From Opitutales bacterium (GTDB taxonomy: Bacteria; Verrucomicrobiota; Verrucomicrobiia; Opitutales; Seribacteraceae), in assembly GCA_029254745.1 (NCBI GenBank), contig JAQWWZ010000044.1, forward strand, positions 1-62,136: a stretch of DNA of 62,136 nucleotides. Reading direction: 5' to 3'. Under the pieces are notes generated by a model, which saw nothing but the letters and a program-made list of their open reading frames with translations, was not told where the DNA came from and did no database searches. Made by a program: the position numbers and the translations under genes. This document shows positions 8,250 to 16,761 of the stretch, one piece after another (position 1 is the first letter of the stretch; every line of letters begins with the position of its first letter).

Positions 8250-9653
8250 ATGACTTTCATTCACGACAATTTCCTCCTTTCCAGCAAACAAGCGGTTAGG
8301 CTTTACCATGACTATGCCAAAGATCAACCTATCCTGGATTTCCACAACCATTTACCTCCCGATGAAATCGCCAGCAACCGACGCTTTGACAACCTGGCTG
8401 AGGCTTGGCTCGAAGCCGACCACTACAAATGGCGGGCGATGCGGGCCAATGGAACCCCCGAGGAACTGGTAACAGGAAATGGTGATCCCAAAGAAAAATA
8501 TTTGGCTTGGGCTGCGACCATCCCCCATGCCCTAGGCAACCCATTATATCACTGGACCCATCTCGAATTAAAAAGATGCTTTGGTATCGACACGCTGTTG
8601 AGTCCGGATTCAGCGGAAGATATCTGGGAGGAAGTAAATGAGAAATTGGCAGACCCTGAGTATTCAGCTAGGGGGATAATTAAGCGCTTTGATGTCAAAG
8701 CCCTATGTACAACAGATGACCCCACCCTCTCCACTCAGCATCATGAGACGATTGCCCAAGACCTATCCATACAAACGGTAGTGCTGCCGACTTTCCGCCC
8801 TGATCAATCCTGGGGAGTGAATCATGCAGAAAACTTTTTGGAATGGGTTTTAAAGCTGCAGAATATTGCAGATAAGGACATCCACGGATTGAATGATTAC
8901 CTGGAAGCCCTCGCTAAGCGTGTAAATCTTTTCCATGCCCTTGGCTCCCGTTTATCTGACCACGCATTTCTGCAATGCTTTGCCCATTTTCCAACAGAAG
9001 AAGAAGCAAGAAAAATTTTCGGGAAGGCGATGGAGGGAAAAAGTGCAAATGCGGCTGACACGGAAAAGTTTGGTTCTTTTATCATGCTCTACCTCTGCAA
9101 GTTGTACAAAGCAAAAGACTGGACTATGCAGATTCACCTCGGGGCTATTCGAAATAATTCAACCCGTTTATTTTCATCCATTGGTCCCGACGCCGGAGGC
9201 GACTCGATTGGGGATCTGCCCCAGGCAGAAAAGATGGGAATATTCCTTAATAAACTGCAGGAAGAAGATGCTTTACCCAGGACAATTTTCTACAATATTA
9301 ACCCAGCCGACAATCTCACTATTTCCACAATGCTTGCTAATTTCCAGGGAGAGGTAACTGGAAAAATGCAATGGGGATCAGGTTGGTGGCATCTCGATCA
9401 GCGAGATGGTATGGTCGAGCAGTTAAAAACGGTCGCCAATGTGGGCTTACTTTCAAGGTTTGTCGGAATGCTTACCGACTCCCGTTCCTTTCTGTCCTTT
9501 CCCAGGCATGAATACTTTCGGCGAATTTTGTCGAATCTTTTGGGAGAATGGATGCAAGATGGATTTATACCTGATGATTTTGAGCTCGTGGGTGATGTGG
9601 TTAAGAGAATCTCCTACCAGAACGCAAAAAATTACCTCAACTTGCCGGAGTAA
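8250..9653 (+). CDS. uxaC: glucuronate isomerase (uronate isomerase)
   Basis: UxaC interconverts D-glucuronate and D-fructuronate (also galacturonate and tagaturonate), the first cytoplasmic step of uronic-acid catabolism. The 467-aa length is typical. LDFHNHLPP near residue 30 supplies the metal-binding H-x-H of the amidohydrolase fold, MQIHLGAIRNNS is the second conserved His region, and YFRRILSNLLGEW lies near the C-terminus. No other hexuronate genes (uxaB, uxuA, kdgK) are in the window, so it is a lone catabolic gene. The nearby sulfatases suggest use of sulfated, uronate-containing polysaccharides; that link is inference. Confidence 0.96.
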   Translation: MTFIHDNFLLSSKQAVRLYHDYAKDQPILDFHNHLPPDEIASNRRFDNLAEAWLEADHYKWRAMRANGTPEELVTGNGDPKEKYLAWAATIPHALGNPLYHWTHLELKRCFGIDTLLSPDSAEDIWEEVNEKLADPEYSARGIIKRFDVKALCTTDDPTLSTQHHETIAQDLSIQTVVLPTFRPDQSWGVNHAENFLEWVLKLQNIADKDIHGLNDYLEALAKRVNLFHALGSRLSDHAFLQCFAHFPTEEEARKIFGKAMEGKSANAADTEKFGSFIMLYLCKLYKAKDWTMQIHLGAIRNNSTRLFSSIGPDAGGDSIGDLPQAEKMGIFLNKLQEEDALPRTIFYNINPADNLTISTMLANFQGEVTGKMQWGSGWWHLDQRDGMVEQLKTVANVGLLSRFVGMLTDSRSFLSFPRHEYFRRILSNLLGEWMQDGFIPDDFELVGDVVKRISYQNAKNYLNLPE

Positions 9654-9681
9654 TATCTTGAAACTTTTTTCCGTTCGGTGA

Positions 9682-9717
9682 GGTTTATATTTAATATCAC
9701 CACATAAATATTAAACC
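9682..9717 (+). promoter_or_regulatory. AT-rich hairpin just before the EF-hand gene
   Basis: GGTTTATATTTA and TAAATATTAAACC form a 12-bp stem with one bulged T and an 11-nt loop. It ends 10 nt before the ATG at 9728, where a ribosome site would be expected and none is evident. No T-run follows, so it is not a standard terminator for uxaC. It could control translation or stabilise the mRNA. The structure is read from sequence; the role is inference. Confidence 0.4.
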
Positions 9718-9727
9718 AACATATACT

Positions 9728-10201
9728 ATGAAAACTACCATATTTGTACTTTCCATCCTGTTATCTTGCTTCTCATTTGCAGCCAAACCAGAGAAAGGAA
9801 AGAAAAAAGAAAGCGCTAGCGTTGACCGCCCATCCCGTGAGAAAATGCTCAAAAAATTTGATACAGATGGGGATGGAAAATTAAATACAGATGAAAGAGC
9901 AGAAGCTCGTAAGTCCTTTATGGCGAGCCGAAAAATGCCTCCCCTTATTGTCAAAAAATTTGATAAAGACGGGGATGGAAAATTGAACGCCGAAGAAAAA
10001 GCAGAGGTGCTCAAAAAGATGAATGCCCGCAAAAAAGAAATGATTTCGGCATTTGATAAGGATGGAGACGGCAAACTTAATGAAGAGGAAAGAAAGACAG
10101 CCATGGCCTCTCGATCCAAAAACGGTAAGAGTAAAAAAGGTAGTAAAGGGAAAAAAGAACGGAAAAAGAAAGGGGAAGGCAAAAAGAAAAAAGATTCCTG
10201 A
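9728..10201 (+). CDS. secreted three-EF-hand protein with lysine-rich tail
   Basis: The product has 157 aa. Residues 1-18 are a Sec-type signal peptide (MKTTIFVLSILLSCFSFA). Three canonical 12-residue EF-hand loops follow at about 45-56, 79-90 and 110-121 (DTDGDGKLNTDE, DKDGDGKLNAEE, DKDGDGKLNEEE); the odd number is unusual. From about residue 130 the chain is almost only Lys, Gly and Ser. It should bind Ca2+ outside the cytoplasm, and the cationic tail could dock on anionic polymers such as LPS or sulfated glycan; that part is inference. A strong terminator ends it, so it is probably its own unit. Confidence 0.85.
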   Translation: MKTTIFVLSILLSCFSFAAKPEKGKKKESASVDRPSREKMLKKFDTDGDGKLNTDERAEARKSFMASRKMPPLIVKKFDKDGDGKLNAEEKAEVLKKMNARKKEMISAFDKDGDGKLNEEERKTAMASRSKNGKSKKGSKGKKERKKKGEGKKKKDS

Positions 10202-10228
10202 TTTATTTTCTCACTTCGGTATTTTTAC

Positions 10229-10260
10229 AAAGGCCTTCACTTTTCGGAGGCCTTTTTTTT
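10229..10260 (+). terminator. Rho-independent terminator after the EF-hand gene
   Basis: AAAGGCCT and AGGCCTTT form an 8-bp stem around an 11-nt loop, followed by a T-run reaching 10260. It lies 28 bases after the stop codon at 10201. Confidence 0.88.
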
Positions 10261-10326
10261 GAAAATTATGAAAACCGAGTGCGGAATACTCTTCACCCCT
10301 CTGGTGTCTTATCCTAAGATGCTCCC

Positions 10327-11592
10327 ATGCCTGAAAATTTATTACAACAGATTGAGTCCATAGCCAAGCGTGCACGCTCTGCCTCACTTGCCCTCACAAG
10401 CGCGAGTGAAGAAGACAAGAACCAGGCGCTAGAAGCCATTGCCAAAGGTTTAGAATCAGCCAGGGAAACTTTGCTCCAAGAAAACAAGAGAGATTTAAAG
10501 GCGGCCGAAGATAACGGGCTCAGCCCTGCCATGGTCGACCGCCTCAAGCTTGACCATGCGAGGATTGATGCCATGGCGCACGGGATTCGGCAACTCATTG
10601 ATCTACCTGACCCGGTTGGAAAAGTAATCGAATCTAAAACACGGCCAAATGGGCTGGAGATCCGAAAAACAAGAGTTCCAATTGGCGTGATCGGTATCAT
10701 CTATGAATCCCGGCCAAATGTAACCATTGACTGTGCTGGCCTGTGTTTAAAATCAGGTAATGCCTCTATTCTCCGTGGAGGCAAAGAAGCCGAGTTTTCC
10801 AACCGTGCCTTAGCCTCTATTATTGCAGGAGCGTTACAGGAATCTTCCCTACCTGATGATGCGGTCCAATTAATCCCGACGACGAAACGGGAAGCACTCA
10901 ATCATTTGCTCACGATGGATGACTATGTGCACTGTATAATTCCACGCGGGGGGGAAGGCCTCATTCGCTTCGTTGCAGAAAATAGCCGCATTCCCGTGAT
11001 CAAGCACTTCAAGGGAGTTTGCAATTTATTTATCGACGCCACTGCTCAATTGGATATGGCCAAAGACATAGCTGTATCCGCAAAATGTGGCCGCCCTGGA
11101 GTATGCAATGCCATTGAAAACCTAGTGATTGAAAAATCTATCGCGTCTCATTTCCTACCCAAATGCGCCCGGGAATTGACTGCAAGAGGGTGTAAAATTT
11201 TTGCGGATACGGAAGCTCAATCTATTCTTTCTGGCATGGAGGTTTCTCCGGCCGGAGAAGATGAGTTCGCTGAAGAATTCCTAGATCTTCGGATTGCTGT
11301 AAAAGTAGTGGACTCTCTCAATGAAGGTATTGCTTTCATCAACCGATACGGCAGTGGCCATAGCGAATCCATCATTACAGAAGATGCCGGGAATGCTGAA
11401 AAGTTTTTGAACGAAGTCGATGCCTCCTCGGTTTATTGGAATGCCAGCACTCGCTATACAGACGGCTTTGAATTTGGACTGGGGGCTGAGATTGGTATTT
11501 CCACCGACCGTCTGCACGCACGCGGACCAATGGGATTGGAAGAACTTTGCACCTACAAATACCAAATTATTGGCTCGGGCCAATGGAAGTAA
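10327..11592 (+). CDS. proA: gamma-glutamyl phosphate reductase
   Basis: ProA reduces gamma-glutamyl phosphate with NADPH to glutamate-5-semialdehyde, the second step of proline synthesis. The 421-aa length is standard. VPIGVIGIIYESRPNVT is the family signature, LRGGKEA is in the cofactor region, the catalytic Cys is in KCGRPGVCNA, and SASVYWNASTRYTDG-type sequence is present near the end as DASSVYWNASTRYTDG. The partner proB is not adjacent. pyrC follows 15 bases downstream on the same strand, so the two may share a transcript. Confidence 0.97.
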   Translation: MPENLLQQIESIAKRARSASLALTSASEEDKNQALEAIAKGLESARETLLQENKRDLKAAEDNGLSPAMVDRLKLDHARIDAMAHGIRQLIDLPDPVGKVIESKTRPNGLEIRKTRVPIGVIGIIYESRPNVTIDCAGLCLKSGNASILRGGKEAEFSNRALASIIAGALQESSLPDDAVQLIPTTKREALNHLLTMDDYVHCIIPRGGEGLIRFVAENSRIPVIKHFKGVCNLFIDATAQLDMAKDIAVSAKCGRPGVCNAIENLVIEKSIASHFLPKCARELTARGCKIFADTEAQSILSGMEVSPAGEDEFAEEFLDLRIAVKVVDSLNEGIAFINRYGSGHSESIITEDAGNAEKFLNEVDASSVYWNASTRYTDGFEFGLGAEIGISTDRLHARGPMGLEELCTYKYQIIGSGQWK

Positions 11593-11607
11593 CGACGCTT
11601 GCCCATC

Positions 11608-12945
11608 ATGAATGATTTCATCATAGCAGGTGGTACCCTCATTAATGAAGGTACCCAGAAAAATCAGGATGTTTATATCCGCAACGGACATATTGAAAAC
11701 ATTGGTCCATCGCTTCCATCCCTGTACCCGAACTGCCAAGTAATCGATGCGGAGGGAAAGCTCGTGCTTCCCGGGCTGATTGATGACCAAGTTCACTTCA
11801 GGGAGCCTGGCCTTACCCACAAAGCTTGTATCTCTTCTGAATCGAAAGCGGCGGTTGCTGGTGGGATCACCACCTTCTTCGAAATGCCAAATGTTTCGCC
11901 CCCTACCCTAGATGTAAAAAGGCTGGAGGAAAAATATGCCATTGCCCAAAACGGATCGGCGGCTAATTTTGCATTCTTTCTTGGGGCAAGTAATGAAAAT
12001 ATAGAAGATGTTAAAGGGATTGACCCCAGCTCCATTGCCGGGATCAAAGTTTTCATGGGATCATCTACCGGAAATATGCTGGTCGATCAGGAATCCGCCC
12101 TCGAGCAAATTTTTCGCCATGCCCCCACTATCATTGCCACCCATTGTGAAGATACTCCTCAAATTGTGGCCAATGAAGATCGGGTCCGTGACCAATTTGG
12201 AGAAAATGTACCTTTTGCTGAGCACCCCAATATCAGGTCCAGGGAAGCCTGCCTCAAATCCTCTTCTATGGCAGTGGAAATGGCGAAAAGAGAAAAGGCA
12301 AAACTCCATGTGCTCCACATTACAACCGAGGAGGAACTCCAACTTTTTGAAGCTGGGCATGACCGCATAACCGCAGAGGCTTGTGTCCACCACTTGTGGT
12401 TTGAGGAGCTGAGCTATTCAACCTTGGGATCTTTGATTAAATGCAACCCTGCGATTAAAAAAGCAAGCGATCGCGATGCCATTCGTAAAGCGGTCAAGGA
12501 TGGCACCATTTCGGTTCTGGCAACCGACCATGCCCCCCACACTTGGGAGGAAAAACAAGGAACCTATTTCAATGCACCCTCCGGACTTCCTCTAATCCAG
12601 CACTCTTTATTGCTGTTACTGGAAATGTGCGAGCAACAGTGCTTTCCTCTTGAAACTGTTGTTGAACGGGCCTGCCACGCACCTGCCCGTTTATTCCAAG
12701 TAAAAAAGCGGGGCTTCCTGCGCGAGGGTTATTGGGCAGATATCGTAATCGTAGACCCTGCACAACATACAGATGTAAGTAAAAGCAAACTCTGGAGCAA
12801 ATGCCAATGGTCACCTTTTCCTCATATCACTTTCACCAACTCCATCCATACCACGATTGTATCCGGACAAATTGCCTACCAAGAAGGAAAAGTTCATCCT
12901 TCAAGTCAAGGTCATCGTGTGGGTTTTGAGAAGCAAAGACGGTAA
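11608..12945 (+). CDS. pyrC: dihydroorotase, class I
   Basis: The 445-aa enzyme of the amidohydrolase fold cyclises N-carbamoyl-aspartate in pyrimidine synthesis. Metal and active-site motifs are DDQVHFREPG, ATHCED, LHVLHITT and LATDHAPHT; the lysine in GIKVFMGSSTGN is the probable carboxylated bridge. The first motif has Q-x-H where most dihydroorotases have H-x-H. I recall the same DDQVHFREPG form from a clade common in Bacteroidetes, so I read it as a lineage variant rather than damage. I chose the ATG at 11608 over a TTG at 11599; MNDFIIAGGTLINEG then fits the family start. Confidence 0.93.
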   Translation: MNDFIIAGGTLINEGTQKNQDVYIRNGHIENIGPSLPSLYPNCQVIDAEGKLVLPGLIDDQVHFREPGLTHKACISSESKAAVAGGITTFFEMPNVSPPTLDVKRLEEKYAIAQNGSAANFAFFLGASNENIEDVKGIDPSSIAGIKVFMGSSTGNMLVDQESALEQIFRHAPTIIATHCEDTPQIVANEDRVRDQFGENVPFAEHPNIRSREACLKSSSMAVEMAKREKAKLHVLHITTEEELQLFEAGHDRITAEACVHHLWFEELSYSTLGSLIKCNPAIKKASDRDAIRKAVKDGTISVLATDHAPHTWEEKQGTYFNAPSGLPLIQHSLLLLLEMCEQQCFPLETVVERACHAPARLFQVKKRGFLREGYWADIVIVDPAQHTDVSKSKLWSKCQWSPFPHITFTNSIHTTIVSGQIAYQEGKVHPSSQGHRVGFEKQRR

Positions 12946-12983
12946 TTCGATCTTTTCTCTCCGTTAATACAGCCCCTACAACT

Positions 12984-13511
12984 TTGATCCATTCCACTTC
13001 TGACTTCCTGATTCTGTTTTTTATGCTGGGTTGTATACCTCTGGCCTCTGGAAAACTTGCTCAATGTCGGCCCAATGTTGTACTGGTCATGACCGACGAT
13101 CAGGGAATGGGCGATTTATCATGTATGGGCAACCAAATCCTTCGCACCCCTCATCTCGACCGTTTTCATTCTCAATCCACTCGATTTACTGACTTTCAGG
13201 TTAGCCCAACATGTGCGCCAACCCGTGCGGCAATTATGAGCGGAAGATTCCCTTTCGAAGTCGGAATTTCCCATACAATTTTACAGCGGGAAAGAATGGA
13301 ATTACCGATTATCACTCTGTCCCAGGCTCTTCAGCACCCAAAAGTTATGGCAGACCTGCGACGGAAATATGACCTGTGGTGGGAATCACTCGGCCCTCTA
13401 CTGATCAATGATGGATTGGGTGAAATTCCACCAGAAGACCATCACCTTATCCGTTTAGAAAAGAAACAGTTGGCAGAAGGAACAATTCCATTCCTGCAAA
13501 TGAAAAACTAA
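12984..13511 (+). pseudogene. sulfatase remnant with an in-frame internal deletion
   Basis: This open frame of 175 codons keeps only the two ends of a sulfatase. The N-terminal part has a hydrophobic leader, PNVVLVMTDDQGMGDL with the metal aspartates, and the formylglycine site CAPTRAAIMSGR. Soon after ITLSQALQHP it passes into KVMADLRRKYDLWWESL, which resembles the C-terminal end of much longer (500-600 aa) family members. The central catalytic and second metal regions are missing, so activity is not expected even though the frame is open. Start is a TTG at 12984 or an ATG at 13023; the latter shortens the leader. An intact sulfatase follows 32 bases later. Confidence 0.75.
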
Positions 13512-13543
13512 ACGAACATTACAGTGCTAAACATTCTTTGATT

Positions 13544-15046
13544 ATGAATCATTCAAAAACTATTCTGTTTTTTTTCTTTTTGGGTCTGCTGGTCTGTCCG
13601 GGATATGCGAAGCAGCCTAACATAATTTTAATTTTAATCGACGACCTGGGCTGGTCTGATATCGGGGCATATGGGAGTACTTTTTATGAAACCCCTCATA
13701 TTGATCAACTGGCAAAAGACGGAGCTATCTTTTCCGATGCGTATGCCCCAAGCCCGGTCTGTTCCCCATCGCGTGCAAGTATTCTCACAGGAAAATACCC
13801 AAGCCGTATTAATGTAAGCTATATCAGTGGAACTACCGGACCAAAGGGAAAAGGCTATAAGCTCACAGCTCCCCGACCAGATGGCTTCATTGCCCACGAT
13901 GAAATATCGATAGCTGAAGCCCTTCGCCGTTATACTTATAAAACTGTGCATATTGGAAAGTGGCACCTACAAAACCATACCGACCTCGGCACCGCTCATT
14001 TCCCGGAAAAGCACGGGTTTGATATCAATATTGCGGGCTTCAGAATGGGACAGCCAGGCTCTTATTATTTTCCGTTTAAAAGTGCAAAGCACCCTAGCAC
14101 CAATGTGCCAGGCTTAGAGGATGGAAAAGAAGGTGACTATTTAACAGATACACTCACAGACCGGGCCATCTCATTCATTAAACAAAATAAAGACCAGCCC
14201 TTTTTCATTAACCTTTGGTACTATACCGTGCACACCCCGATTCAGGCTAAAAAAAGTAAACTCGCCAAATACCAAAAAAAAGCCAATGACTTCGGATACT
14301 CTCGGAAACACAAAGATGGAATACCGGTTTGGGATAGCGTGACTAGAAAGCGGCAGGATTCTGCTAGCTACGCCTGTATGGTCGAAAGCATGGATGAAAA
14401 CATCGGAAGAGTTCTTCAAACCCTAAAGACCCAGGATTTGGAAAAAGACACACTGGTCATTTTCTTTTCTGATAATGGCGGCCTTTCCACAGGGTCGGGC
14501 CCAAACTTACCTACATCCTGCCTTCCCTTACGAGCCGGTAAAGCCTGGCTTTACGAAGGAGGTATCCGGGTACCCCTGATCATGAAATTTCCCGGTAAAA
14601 TTAAAGCAGGAACCAAAATACTAGAACCAGTTGTCGGCACTGATCTTTACCCCTCTATACTAGACTTACTTGACCTTCCCCTTATTCCTGACCAACACAT
14701 GGATGGTGAAAGTGTGAAACCATTACTAACCGGGAAAAAATCCCTGAACCGGGAGGCAATTTATTTTCACTTTCCTCACTACCACCACATCAACTCCATG
14801 GGTCCAAGCGGAGCGATCCGTAAAGGGGATTACAAACTGATTGAAGTGTTTGAGACTGGAAATTATGAACTTTATAATGTCCGTAAAGATATTAGTGAGG
14901 ACCATGACCTTGCGAGTAAAATGCCAAAGTTAGTCGATGAAATGGCCAATAAGTTGAAGCAGTGGAGGAAGAAAACTAACGCCCGTGCAGCGGTTCTCAA
15001 CCACGAGTATGACCCCACTTCTGATTTCAGAAAGAAAAAGAAATAA
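13544..15046 (+). CDS. exported sulfatase, formylglycine type
   Basis: The 500-aa protein has a signal peptide ending near GYA (residue 22), so it acts in the periplasm or outside. DDLGWSD (residues 33-39) gives the metal aspartates and C73-S-P-S-R is the site converted to formylglycine. VHIGKWHL, FFSDNGGLS and the late DLYPSILDLLDLP blocks follow the standard order, so it looks complete. It releases sulfate from an organic ester, presumably a carbohydrate; the substrate cannot be told. No sulfatase-maturing enzyme is in the window. I chose the ATG at 13544; a TTG at 13538 adds two residues. It ends 6 bases before the convergent menB. Confidence 0.93.
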   Translation: MNHSKTILFFFFLGLLVCPGYAKQPNIILILIDDLGWSDIGAYGSTFYETPHIDQLAKDGAIFSDAYAPSPVCSPSRASILTGKYPSRINVSYISGTTGPKGKGYKLTAPRPDGFIAHDEISIAEALRRYTYKTVHIGKWHLQNHTDLGTAHFPEKHGFDINIAGFRMGQPGSYYFPFKSAKHPSTNVPGLEDGKEGDYLTDTLTDRAISFIKQNKDQPFFINLWYYTVHTPIQAKKSKLAKYQKKANDFGYSRKHKDGIPVWDSVTRKRQDSASYACMVESMDENIGRVLQTLKTQDLEKDTLVIFFSDNGGLSTGSGPNLPTSCLPLRAGKAWLYEGGIRVPLIMKFPGKIKAGTKILEPVVGTDLYPSILDLLDLPLIPDQHMDGESVKPLLTGKKSLNREAIYFHFPHYHHINSMGPSGAIRKGDYKLIEVFETGNYELYNVRKDISEDHDLASKMPKLVDEMANKLKQWRKKTNARAAVLNHEYDPTSDFRKKKK

Positions 15047-15052
15047 TGCTGA

Positions 15053-15880
15053 TCAAGGAAGCCATGGGTATTTTTTGAATTCGGGCTTCCTCTTTTCAAG
15101 AAAAGCTTTCTTACCTTCCGATCCTTCTTCAGATAAGTAATATAAAAGGGTGGCATTTCCCGCAAGCTCCTGGATACCGGACTGCCCATCAAGCTCTGCA
15201 TTAAATGCAGACTTTAAGCAACGGATCGCAAGGGGACTCTTCTCCATGATTTCGCCAGCCCACTTCAGTCCTTCATCTTCCAGTTTATCAATGGGCACAA
15301 CGGTGTTGACCAAGCCCATATCCAAGGCTTCTTTTGCATCATATTGTCGGCACAAATACCAAATTTCTCGGGCTTTTTTCTGTCCAACAATCCGGGCAAG
15401 ATAACTGGCCCCCAGTCCCCCATCAAAGCTTCCAACCTTGGGCCCGGTCTGGCCAAATATCGCATTATCTGCGGCAATGGTAAGATCACAGACAACATGA
15501 AGTACGTGACCACCTCCGATCGCATACCCTGAAACCAGAGCAATCACAACTTTCGGCATACTGCGAATCAGCTTTTGCAGATCCAGTACATTCAGGCGCG
15601 GGACCCCATCCTCTCCGACATAACCTGCATCACCCCGGACACTTTGGTCACCACCGGAACAGAAAGCATATTTCCCATCGGTGTGAGGACCGGCACCGGT
15701 GAGTAACACGACCCCAATATTTGGATCCTCACGGGCGTCTAAAAAGGCCTGATACATTTCGGTCACGGTTTTCGGGCGAAATGCATTTCGCTTGTGTGGG
15801 CGGTTGATGGTTACTTTCGCAACACCATCTGCTTTGTGATACAAAATATCTTCAAATTCTCCTACGGCTTCCCAATTCAT
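15053..15880 (-). CDS. menB: 1,4-dihydroxy-2-naphthoyl-CoA synthase
   Basis: MenB closes the second ring of menaquinone from o-succinylbenzoyl-CoA. The 275-aa crotonase-fold protein has [44 protein letters not shown] and [19 protein letters not shown], all highly specific to MenB among crotonases. Its ATG forms an ATGA overlap with the preceding 65-aa gene, so it is the last member of a coupled operon. Other men genes are not in the window. Confidence 0.97.
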   Translation of the reverse strand: MNWEAVGEFEDILYHKADGVAKVTINRPHKRNAFRPKTVTEMYQAFLDAREDPNIGVVLLTGAGPHTDGKYAFCSGGDQSVRGDAGYVGEDGVPRLNVLDLQKLIRSMPKVVIALVSGYAIGGGHVLHVVCDLTIAADNAIFGQTGPKVGSFDGGLGASYLARIVGQKKAREIWYLCRQYDAKEALDMGLVNTVVPIDKLEDEGLKWAGEIMEKSPLAIRCLKSAFNAELDGQSGIQELAGNATLLYYLSEEGSEGKKAFLEKRKPEFKKYPWLP

Positions 15881-16074
15881 GATTCTTCCTTATCCCTAGG
15901 GCAATTGATTTCTCTACTTTCTTCGTCACTGTTGTAATCTACCTCTTTACCTTGCATACCCCACTTATCACGCAAATATTTTCTTTCTTCTTTCCAGTCC
16001 GCAAATGGTTTACCCCGCAAAGAAAGAAGCTTGTCTAAATTTTTCGATTCGTGCGTGGAAGTCTCGTCACTCAT
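15877..16074 (-). CDS. 65-aa protein of unknown function, coupled to pdxH and menB
   Basis: I do not recognise this protein. It is highly charged and has no signal peptide or membrane segment; a central stretch, [19 protein letters not shown], looks like a conserved helical core, while both ends are acidic and probably disordered. The case that it is real is positional: its ATG overlaps the pdxH stop as ATGA and its TGA overlaps the menB start as ATGA, so it is translationally linked on both sides. The ATG at 16074 is preferred to a TTG at 16098. A role in PLP or quinone metabolism would be a guess. Confidence 0.7.
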   Translation of the reverse strand: MSDETSTHESKNLDKLLSLRGKPFADWKEERKYLRDKWGMQGKEVDYNSDEESREINCPRDKEES

Positions 16075-16718
16075 GGATTTAATCTCCGAATGCACCAATC
16101 CCCCTGTAGATTTTCGTATAAAAACCGATCATGTAAACGATTTGGACCGCCCTGCCAAAACTCAATGCTGTTGGGCAGAAGATAATACCCTCCCCAGTGA
16201 GGGGGCTTGGGGGGATGTTCCCCGTACTTTTCTTTGGCTTCCAAAAAAGATTTCTCCAAAGTTTCCCGGGAATCAAGCTCTTCACTTTGGCTGGATGCCC
16301 AGGCTCCTAGCTGACTAAGCAAAGGACGGGAACGGAAATACTCCTCAGCTTGAGAATCCTCCACTTTAGAAACTTCTCCTGTAACCAAAACCTGACGCTG
16401 TAAAGAAAACCAGGGAAAATGTATACAAGCTTTGGGGTTGGAGGTTAAGTGTTTTGCTTTTCGACTGTTCTGATTGGTGTAAAAGATAAAACGGCCATTT
16501 TCGATTCCCTTAAGAAGAACCGCACGGGCAACCGGCCCATTTTGGTCATCAACTGTAGATAAACTACAGGCATTGGGATCGTACACCTTTAAAGAAACCG
16601 CATCATTTAGCCAGGTCGCAAATTGAGAAAAAGGACACATGTGCAGGGAAGACCGTCTAAGGGGCTCTTGGTCATATTGCTCACGCATAGATTGCAGTTG
16701 GGTAGAGATATCGGTCAT
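16071..16718 (-). CDS. pdxH: pyridoxamine/pyridoxine 5'-phosphate oxidase
   Basis: PdxH uses FMN and O2 to make pyridoxal 5'-phosphate. The 215-aa protein has the expected blocks: VARAVLLKGIENGRFIFYTN for FMN binding, SRKAKHL, then RPLLSQLGAWASSQSE, and the C-terminal IEFWQGGPNRLHDR, which holds the Arg and His that bind the substrate phosphate and ring. I chose the ATG at 16718 (MTDISTQLQSM); a TTG at 16736 would add six residues. It lies in a minus-strand operon and overlaps the following small gene. Confidence 0.95.
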   Translation of the reverse strand: MTDISTQLQSMREQYDQEPLRRSSLHMCPFSQFATWLNDAVSLKVYDPNACSLSTVDDQNGPVARAVLLKGIENGRFIFYTNQNSRKAKHLTSNPKACIHFPWFSLQRQVLVTGEVSKVEDSQAEEYFRSRPLLSQLGAWASSQSEELDSRETLEKSFLEAKEKYGEHPPKPPHWGGYYLLPNSIEFWQGGPNRLHDRFLYENLQGDWCIRRLNP

Positions 16719-16761
16719 TATCGTAAATCTTAGCAAAGAGTTGAATCATCGCAAAACAATT

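Noticed and set aside
9697-10182. 161-aa minus-strand frame over the EF-hand gene
   Set aside because: The Ser/Phe-rich product is the antisense of Lys/Asp-rich codons; the plus strand has signal peptide and EF-hand loops.
10314-10700. 128-aa minus-strand frame in proA
   Set aside because: Shadow of a clearly identified gene.
12061-12393. 110-aa minus-strand frame in pyrC
   Set aside because: Shadow of a clear dihydroorotase gene.
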